A DNA stretch of 64,000 nucleotides, from positions 1 through 64,000 of the forward strand of contig CADADR010000010.1 in assembly GCA_902786745.1 (NCBI GenBank). The letters run 5' to 3'. The stretch is from an uncultured Bacteroidia bacterium (GTDB taxonomy: Bacteria > Bacteroidota > Bacteroidia > Bacteroidales > F082). The notes beneath the pieces were generated by a model. The model saw nothing but the letters and a program-made list of their open reading frames with translations. It searched no databases and was not told the origin of the DNA. A program made the translations under genes and the position numbers. Shown in pieces: positions 57,756 to 64,000 of the stretch; position 1 is the stretch's first letter; each line of letters starts with the position of its first letter.

Positions 57756-59438
57756 TCAACAACCCGAGGTAGCCCGCTCCAGTCGCTTCATAATCGAGAA
57801 GATGAACACGGCGGAGAGCAGGCAGAGCACCACGAGCACGCCCCAGACCATCCAAAGCGGCATACCAGTTCCCCAGATGCGCGCGATGACACTGGTGAGG
57901 TAATTGCCGATGGCGGTCACACAGAACCACATACCCATCATCATGCCCTTGTATTTGGGCGGTGCCACCTTCGTGACGAAGGAGATGCCGATGGGGCTCA
58001 GCAGCAGTTCGGCAAAGGTCAGCACGAAATAGGTGCTGATGAGCCAGTTGGGCGAGACCAGAGTGCTGCTCACGCCACCTTGCGCCTTCAGCTCTGCTGG
58101 ACTGGCCAAGGGGAAGGAACAGATGACCAAGATAAGGAAGCCTAATGCAGCGACAATCATTCCAAGGCCAATCTTGCGCGGCGATGAAGGCTCCTTGCCT
58201 TTCTTTGCCAAAGCACCGAAAACGGCCATGGAGACAGGCGTTAGTGCAACCACAAAGAACGGGTTGAACTGCTGGAACTGCTGCGGCAGGATGTTGATGG
58301 TGTCGGGCATGGTCCTATACAGCATCACTGCCATGACCCACAAGAATGTCGTAACGCCACACAGGATGCCACGGTTCATAGGCTTGGTGGCCTGGGCGGC
58401 TCCAAACATAGTATAAATTGATATGGCAATCAAAGTCAACGACCAGATATTGAAGCCAAAGCGAGTGAAACCACTTGCCGTGCTTTGTGTGTAGTCACGA
58501 GCAAAGTATGTCAAACAGAGACCAGCCTGCTGGAACGACATCCAGAAGAAGATGACCACCACAAAGACCAACGCCAAAGCCGTGATACGCTCACGGGTCT
58601 GCTCCTTGGAGAGTTCCGTCACATTAACGGTGGTGCTTTCCATAGCCTTGGCCTGCTTGGTGTTGACATCGGCATGCTTGAACCACTTGCGGCAGCTCAA
58701 ATAGATAGCCATTGAGAGAATCAACGAGATGCAGGCCACGCCGAAGCCGTAGTTATAGGCACCCGACAGAGCATCGATATAGCTATTGGCAAAGCCAGCC
58801 AAGTCGTTGACATTGCCGCCTTGCTGCACCGCCAAGGCCTCGAAGGTAGACAATGCTTCGTCAGTAATCGTTCCATCAAGATACTGGTGCGCCAGCGAAG
58901 GAATCTGCGGCACGTAGCTATAGCCCGCCTTACCCAGGAACAAATCCGTAACCTTGGTGGCAGCCATAGGGGCAAACATCGAACCGATGTTGATGGCCAT
59001 ATAGAACAGGCTGAAGCCGTTATCGCGGAAGGCGCTGTATTTGGCCTCGTCGTATAAGTTGCCCACCATCACCTGCAGGTTGCCCTTAAACAAACCCGTG
59101 CCGATGGCGATGAGTGCTAAAGCGGAGAACATAGTGACCTTTGCCGTAGTCGTCGCCATAGGCACCGCCAACAGCAAGTAACCTAAGAACATCACCACGA
59201 TACCCGATTTCACCATCTTGCCGTAGCCGAAACGGTCGGCAAGCATACCACCGATGAGGGGCATGAAATAGACGCATCCGAGGAAGATGCCATAGATGTT
59301 ACCCGCTTGTGCTTCATTGTAGCCAAACTTGGCCTGTAGGAAAAGCACAAAGATGGCCAACATGGTATAATAGCCAAAGCGCTCGCCCGTGTTGGCGAGG
59401 GCGAGCGCATATAGGCCTTTAGGATGTCCTTTAAACAT
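57756..59438 (-). CDS. POT-family peptide transporter (second of tandem pair)
   Basis: A 560-aa major-facilitator peptide transporter with ~14 spans. N-terminal 'NTGERFGYYTMLAIFVLFLQAKFG', with the E-R-F-x-Y-Y part of the POT ExxER motif; the first Glu of ExxER is Asn. 'GTGLFKGNLQVMVGNLYD' and 'NIGSMFAPM' are the usual POT blocks. It imports di- and tripeptides in the family. Begins 2 nt after the upstream paralogue, so one operon. Confidence 0.88.
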   Translation of the reverse strand: MFKGHPKGLYALALANTGERFGYYTMLAIFVLFLQAKFGYNEAQAGNIYGIFLGCVYFMPLIGGMLADRFGYGKMVKSGIVVMFLGYLLLAVPMATTTAKVTMFSALALIAIGTGLFKGNLQVMVGNLYDEAKYSAFRDNGFSLFYMAINIGSMFAPMAATKVTDLFLGKAGYSYVPQIPSLAHQYLDGTITDEALSTFEALAVQQGGNVNDLAGFANSYIDALSGAYNYGFGVACISLILSMAIYLSCRKWFKHADVNTKQAKAMESTTVNVTELSKEQTRERITALALVFVVVIFFWMSFQQAGLCLTYFARDYTQSTASGFTRFGFNIWSLTLIAISIYTMFGAAQATKPMNRGILCGVTTFLWVMAVMLYRTMPDTINILPQQFQQFNPFFVVALTPVSMAVFGALAKKGKEPSSPRKIGLGMIVAALGFLILVICSFPLASPAELKAQGGVSSTLVSPNWLISTYFVLTFAELLLSPIGISFVTKVAPPKYKGMMMGMWFCVTAIGNYLTSVIARIWGTGMPLWMVWGVLVVLCLLSAVFIFSIMKRLERATSGC

Positions 59439-59440
59439 GG

Positions 59441-61102
59441 TTATTTCGCTACTCTTTCAAGCCATTTCAGCATACCGAACATGATGCCCATAGAGATGAG
59501 GCAAATCAAGGCGAAGACGGCCCATGTCATCCACTGTTGCGGGAAGGAATTCAGCATTCTGACGCCGAGGAAGATCAAGAGGTTGCCAACGGCGGTAGCC
59601 GACAACCACAAGCCTTGACACATACCCACCATGTGGCGCGGAGCAATCTTGGAGACGAACGACAGTCCCAGAGGTGAGATGAACAACTCAGCCACGGTAA
59701 GGAAGAAGTAGGTCACAATCATTACCCACGGTCCAGTCTTCATAGCGGCCTTTTCGGCTTCGGGAAGGGCCTTGAAAGCATTGCCAGACGGATAGTTGTG
59801 AGCCACAGCGATGATGATCAAGAAGATGTAGGCGCAGGCAGCGATAAACATACCTAAGGCAATCTTCTTAGGCGTGGAGACTTCCTTGCCTTTGCGAAGC
59901 AGCGAGGCGAAAATCCACATGACAACAGGTGTCAGCACAATCACGAAGAACGGATTGATGAATTGCAGAATCTCGGGTGCGAGAGCACTGGTGTCCACGA
60001 AGTCGCGAGCAAAAATGGAGAGCGACTGGGCATTCTGGTGGAATGAGAACCAGAAGAACACGGCGATACCGAGCACGGCATACAAGGCAGCCATACGCTG
60101 TTTGATTTCCTTGGCATCGGCGAGGCGCTCAGCTTCGGTATATTCTTGCACATCGGCCTTGACCTTTTTCACAGGATTCGGAAGTTTGTGCTTGACAGCG
60201 ATGAAAATGGCCAAGGAGATCAACATGGCCAGCACCGAAACGATGAAAGAATAATGCACACCCGTGTTATACACTTGGATGTAGTTCTGGCAGAAACCGG
60301 CAAGGTTTTCGCTGGCGCCAGAATAGCCTTGCGACAAGGCCGTAAGGTTGCTCATATCGTTACCTTCCATGGTGCCCATGATGAACTTGTGGCACAGACG
60401 CGGGAGGTCGGCATTATAGATCAAGTCTTTTGTCTTCAAATACCAATCACGAATGATAGGAGCCACAAATGGGGCAATCACACCACCAATGTTGATGAAC
60501 ACGTAGAAAATCTGGAAACCGCTGTCGCGCTTTTCCTTGGCCGCTGCAAGAGCCTCGGGGCCTTGCTTGGCAGCCTCGGCCTCGAAATCGTCATATAACT
60601 GACCTACGACAGCCTGCAAGTTGCCTTTGAAAAGACCGTTACCGCAGGCGATGAGGACTAAGGCGAGCATAGCAAGAGCGAAAGGCCATGACTTCATGCC
60701 ACCACCTTCGCTGAACACCGGAATGGAAAGCAGTCCATAACCGATGGCCATCACGATGATGCCCGAGATAATGGTCTTTTTGTAGTTCTGCGTACGGTCG
60801 GCGATAATACCACCAGGAAGTGCAAGAACATAAATCAAGAAATAGAACACTGCAAAGATAACGCCCGAAACTACATCGGAGATACCGAACTTAGAGCAGA
60901 TGAACAGCACCAGCACGGCGTTCATAATGTAATAGCCGAAGCGCTCGCCCATGTTACTTAAGGCGGCGGCAATCAAGCCTTTAGGATGTTCTTTCTTGGC
61001 CTTGTTCAGGTAAAAGATCAAGAAAGGGATGACAACGATTAAGATCATGACAAAAACCATCAACATTCTGTGGTTCTGCCATAGATTTGCTAATGTACCC
61101 AT
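59441..61102 (-). CDS. POT-family peptide transporter (first of tandem pair)
   Basis: A 553-aa paralogue of the next gene. It has an extra N-terminal hydrophobic segment (~12-33), then 'SNMGERFGYYIMNAVLVLFICSKFG', 'NGLFKGNLQAVVGQLYDD' and 'NIGGVIAPFVAPI'. As in its neighbour, the first Glu of ExxER is Asn. About 14 spans. The minus-strand promoter CCTATCTTTGTCC lies ~60 bp upstream. Confidence 0.88.
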   Translation of the reverse strand: MGTLANLWQNHRMLMVFVMILIVVIPFLIFYLNKAKKEHPKGLIAAALSNMGERFGYYIMNAVLVLFICSKFGISDVVSGVIFAVFYFLIYVLALPGGIIADRTQNYKKTIISGIIVMAIGYGLLSIPVFSEGGGMKSWPFALAMLALVLIACGNGLFKGNLQAVVGQLYDDFEAEAAKQGPEALAAAKEKRDSGFQIFYVFINIGGVIAPFVAPIIRDWYLKTKDLIYNADLPRLCHKFIMGTMEGNDMSNLTALSQGYSGASENLAGFCQNYIQVYNTGVHYSFIVSVLAMLISLAIFIAVKHKLPNPVKKVKADVQEYTEAERLADAKEIKQRMAALYAVLGIAVFFWFSFHQNAQSLSIFARDFVDTSALAPEILQFINPFFVIVLTPVVMWIFASLLRKGKEVSTPKKIALGMFIAACAYIFLIIIAVAHNYPSGNAFKALPEAEKAAMKTGPWVMIVTYFFLTVAELFISPLGLSFVSKIAPRHMVGMCQGLWLSATAVGNLLIFLGVRMLNSFPQQWMTWAVFALICLISMGIMFGMLKWLERVAK

Positions 61103-61154
61103 AATTGAAATTTTTAATGATTATTGAATTTTGAATTGATTTCTCGTTTTCCAA

Positions 61155-61243
61155 CAGCGGACAAAGATAGGGAAAAATGTTTTGCAATAGCAAAAATGGA
61201 GAAAAAAGTCGGAGCATAGCCGAAAAAACACTACTTTTGCGCT
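61155..61243. promoter_or_regulatory. Divergent promoters of the POT operon and valS
   Basis: Minus strand CCTATCTTTGTCC (TTTG 61165-61162) faces the POT genes. Plus strand CACTACTTTTGCGC (TTTG 61236-61239) precedes valS by ~20 bp. Confidence 0.7.
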
Positions 61244-61257
61244 TCATTTTTACGACT

Positions 61258-63936
61258 ATGGAAATCAGCAGCAAATACAGCCCTCAGGAAGTTGAAGGCA
61301 AATGGTACGAACACTGGATGGACAAGAACTACTTTCACTCCACTCCCGACGAACGCGAACCCTATACCATCGTGATCCCTCCGCCGAATGTGACCGGCGT
61401 GCTTCACATGGGTCACATGATGAACAACACGATTCAGGACATCCTGATCCGCCGCGCCCGCATGCAAGGCAAGAACGCCTGCTGGGTGCCCGGCACCGAC
61501 CACGCCTCCATCGCCACCGAAGCCAAGGTGGTGAACAAGTTGGCGCAACAGGGTATCAAGAAGACTGACATTGGCCGCGAAGAGTTCCTCAAGCACGCTT
61601 GGGACTGGACCCACGAGCATGGTGGTATCATCCTCAAGCAGTTGCGCCGCCTCGGTTGCTCCTGCGACTGGGAACGCACCTCGTTCACCATGGACGACAT
61701 CCGCTCGAAGAGCGTCATCCGCGCCTTCGTCGACCTGTATAACAAAGGCCTGATTTACCGTGGTGTACGCATGGTCAACTGGGACCCGAAGGCCTTAACG
61801 GCTTTGAGCGACGAGGAAGTCATCTTCAAAGATGAACACAGCAAGCTGTTCTACCTGCGTTATTACCTCCACGAGGACGACGGCACAGGTGCCACGGGTG
61901 CTGAAGGCGAAATCATCCACACCGATGAGCAAGGTCGCCGCTATGCCGTGGTGGCCACCACGCGTCCCGAGACCATCATGGGCGACACGGCCATGTGCAT
62001 CAACCCTGCCGACCCGAAGAACCAATGGCTGCGCGGCAAGAAAGTCGTGGTGCCGCTGGTCAACCGCGTCATCCCCGTCATCGAGGACGGCTATGTCGAT
62101 ATCGAGTTCGGTACCGGCTGTCTGAAGGTCACTCCCGCCCACGATGTGAACGACTACATGCTCGGCGAGAAGCACAACCTGCAGAGCATCAACATCTTCA
62201 ATGACGACGCCACTTTGAGTGAAGCTGCTGGTATGTACATCGGCATGAGCCGCGAGGACTGCCGCAAGCAGATCATCATCGACATGAAGGAAGCCGGACT
62301 GCTGGAGAAGATCGAGGACTATAATAATAAGGTGGGTTACTCCGAGCGCACCAATGTGCCGATTGAGCCGAAGCTCTCGATGCAGTGGTTCCTCAAGATG
62401 GAACACCTCGCCGACATCGCACTGAAACCCGTGTTGAATGGTGACATCAAGTTCTATCCTGCCAAATATGTCAATCTCTATCGTCACTGGTTGGAGAACA
62501 TCAAGGACTGGTGCATCAGCCGTCAGCTGTGGTGGGGCCATCAGATTCCGGCCTACTACCTGCCCGAAGGCGGTTTCGTGGTCGCCGAGACGCCCGAAGA
62601 AGCCTTGAAACTCGTCATCGAGAAGACTGGAAACAAGAATTTGACCCTCAAAGACTTACGTCAAGACGACGATGCCTTGGACACTTGGTTCAGCTCATGG
62701 CTGTGGCCTTTGTCGCTCTTCAACGGCATCCTTGACCCCGACAACGCCGAGTTCAAGTACTACTACCCCACCAACGACCTCATCACCGCCCCCGACATCA
62801 TCTTCTTCTGGGTGGCGCGTATGATTATGGCTGGTGAGGAATACCAAAATGAAGTGCCGTTCAAGAATGTGTATTTTACTGGTATTGTGAGAGATAAACT
62901 GGGCCGCAAGATGTCCAAGTCGTTGGGCAACTCCCCCGACCCGATTGAGCTCATCGACAAGTTCGGCGCCGATGGCGTGCGTATGGGCATGATGCTCAGC
63001 GCCCCTGCCGGCAACGACATCCTCTTCGATGAGGCCCTCTGTGAACAAGGCCGCAACTTCTGCAACAAGATTTGGAACGCCTTGCGTCTGGTGAAAGGCT
63101 GGAATGTGGATCAAAATGCCGCCCAGCCCGAGGCCGCCAAGATGGCCGTGAAGTGGTTTGAGGCACGCTTCAACCAAGTGCTGGCCGAGACCAACGACAA
63201 CATCGACAAGTACCGCCTCAGCGATGCCTTGATGGGCATCTACAAACTCACTTGGGACGACTTCTGCTCGTGGTACCTCGAGATGGTGAAGGCTCCACAA
63301 GGCCAGGGCATCGACCCCGTGACCTATGCCGCCACCATCAAGTTCTTCGAGAACCTGATGCTCCTGCTGCACCCCTTTATGCCGTTCATCACCGAGGAGA
63401 TCTGGCATGCTATCGCCGAGCGCAAAGAAGGAGATGATATCATCATCGCCCAGCAGCCCAAGTTGCAAGCCATTGACGAAGCCATCTTGAAGCAGTTTGA
63501 GTTCACCCAAGAGGTCATCAACAATGTCCGTAAGGTTCGCAGCGACAAGAACATCGCCTTCCGCGATGCCATCCAACTCGTGGTGAAGGGCACGGCCAAC
63601 AAGGACTTCGACTGCGTGATTGCCAAACTCTGCAACGTGAGCGAAGTGAGTTATGTGGCCGAGGCTCCCGCTGGTGCCTTCGGCTTCATCGTGGGCAGCA
63701 CCGAGTTCTTCGTGCCGCTCACTGGCAGCGTCGATGTCGAAGCCGAGATCAAGAAATTGGAAGAGGAACTGAAATACGCCCAAGGCTTCTTGAAGAGTGT
63801 TGAGGCCAAACTCTCCAACGAGCGCTTCGTGAGTGGTGCTCCTGCCGCCGTCGTCGACAAGGAACGCAAGAAGAAAGCCGACGCTGAGGCCAAGATCGCT
63901 GTGATTGAGCAGCAGCTGGCTGGGCTGAGGAAATAA
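61258..63936 (+). CDS. valS: Valyl-tRNA synthetase
   Basis: An 892-aa class I aminoacyl-tRNA synthetase charging tRNA-Val. HIGH motif as '[15 protein letters not shown]' (~46), an editing (CP1) domain with '[17 protein letters not shown]', KMSKS motif as '[14 protein letters not shown]', an anticodon-binding domain and a C-terminal coiled coil ('[33 protein letters not shown]'). ATG 61258 lies just after the promoter, so the longer frame start at 61177 is rejected. Complete. Confidence 0.98.
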   Translation: MEISSKYSPQEVEGKWYEHWMDKNYFHSTPDEREPYTIVIPPPNVTGVLHMGHMMNNTIQDILIRRARMQGKNACWVPGTDHASIATEAKVVNKLAQQGIKKTDIGREEFLKHAWDWTHEHGGIILKQLRRLGCSCDWERTSFTMDDIRSKSVIRAFVDLYNKGLIYRGVRMVNWDPKALTALSDEEVIFKDEHSKLFYLRYYLHEDDGTGATGAEGEIIHTDEQGRRYAVVATTRPETIMGDTAMCINPADPKNQWLRGKKVVVPLVNRVIPVIEDGYVDIEFGTGCLKVTPAHDVNDYMLGEKHNLQSINIFNDDATLSEAAGMYIGMSREDCRKQIIIDMKEAGLLEKIEDYNNKVGYSERTNVPIEPKLSMQWFLKMEHLADIALKPVLNGDIKFYPAKYVNLYRHWLENIKDWCISRQLWWGHQIPAYYLPEGGFVVAETPEEALKLVIEKTGNKNLTLKDLRQDDDALDTWFSSWLWPLSLFNGILDPDNAEFKYYYPTNDLITAPDIIFFWVARMIMAGEEYQNEVPFKNVYFTGIVRDKLGRKMSKSLGNSPDPIELIDKFGADGVRMGMMLSAPAGNDILFDEALCEQGRNFCNKIWNALRLVKGWNVDQNAAQPEAAKMAVKWFEARFNQVLAETNDNIDKYRLSDALMGIYKLTWDDFCSWYLEMVKAPQGQGIDPVTYAATIKFFENLMLLLHPFMPFITEEIWHAIAERKEGDDIIIAQQPKLQAIDEAILKQFEFTQEVINNVRKVRSDKNIAFRDAIQLVVKGTANKDFDCVIAKLCNVSEVSYVAEAPAGAFGFIVGSTEFFVPLTGSVDVEAEIKKLEEELKYAQGFLKSVEAKLSNERFVSGAPAAVVDKERKKKADAEAKIAVIEQQLAGLRK

Positions 63937-63951
63937 TTCAAATGAAATGGG

Positions 63952-63977
63952 TAGAGACGTAGCGCGCTACGTCTCTA
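63952..63977. repeat. GTAGAGACG-family palindrome
   Basis: TAGAGACGTAGCG and CGCTACGTCTCTA make a 26-bp perfect palindrome 15 bp after the valS stop. The remaining 23 bases hold no recognisable feature. Confidence 0.8.
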
Positions 63978-64000
63978 TTATGCAAAAAACGGGTTTCATC

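Overview
The window looks like a chromosomal segment of a Bacteroidales bacterium (Prevotella/Bacteroides-like; genus not assigned). The reasons are near-50% GC, promoters of the TAnnTTTG type (e.g. TACTTTTGCA) in place of sigma70 boxes, weak Shine-Dalgarno sequences, many 'MKK...C' lipoprotein signals, Bacteroidetes-type PiT and Na/Pi phosphate transporters, AraC regulators, an imelysin/di-heme pair and a likely glycine-lipid (gls) acyltransferase pair. No CRISPR array, prophage, transposase or tRNA was seen.

Layout. 0-3.6 kb: end of an AraC regulator, a GNAT acetyltransferase, and a nitrosative-stress unit (hcp, a Crp/Fnr HcpR-like regulator, a 40-aa protein and a ferredoxin) tied together by two identical 14-bp palindromes. 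3.6-8.3 kb: phosphate unit (PiT transporter, a predicted 39-aa membrane peptide, histidine kinase, response regulator) with Pho-box-like repeats. 8.3-8.6 kb: a decayed duplicate of the HcpR/ferredoxin locus. 8.9-14.5 kb: 4Fe-4S membrane protein, MATE pump, Na/Pi symporter, three-repeat PepSY-like lipoprotein. 14.6-24.8 kb: AraC regulators, glycosyltransferase, a frameshifted PCMD-like gene, acyl-ACP thioesterase and a run of small flavin/detoxification genes, then tcdA. 24.9-32.5 kb: AraC-linked accessory genes (cyclophilin-like, hydrolase, acetyltransferase, CMD-cupin, glutathione peroxidase, flavodoxin-like reductases). 32.6-39.9 kb: M13 peptidase, retropepsin-like protein, CPBP protease, gls-like acyltransferases, flavodoxin.

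40-50 kb is the most interesting part. A hemerythrin (RIC-like) gene is translationally coupled to a LuxR-type regulator whose receiver domain lacks the phosphoacceptor Asp. Around it lie a porin, an imelysin, a di-heme oxidoreductase and a ResB/CcsA cytochrome c biogenesis protein. Four copies of a 20-bp palindrome (consensus AATCSCCA-N4-TGGGGATT) sit with their centres 35.5-36.5 bp upstream of the promoter TTTG of the hemerythrin operon, of the porin operon, of ccsA and of a promoter that appears to make only a ~80-nt terminated RNA. I infer one regulon for iron/heme/redox handling with its own candidate sRNA. A MarR-gpx operon with its own operators lies inside this block.

50-64 kb is housekeeping: RNase P RNA, prmC, an EamA transporter, YigZ, dnaA, an RsmI-like methylase, the queuosine genes queF-queC-queD-queE, two tandem POT peptide transporters and valS. 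Several dispersed palindromic repeats (GTAGAGACG family; CCCTTCGACAGGCTCAGGG family) lie between these genes.
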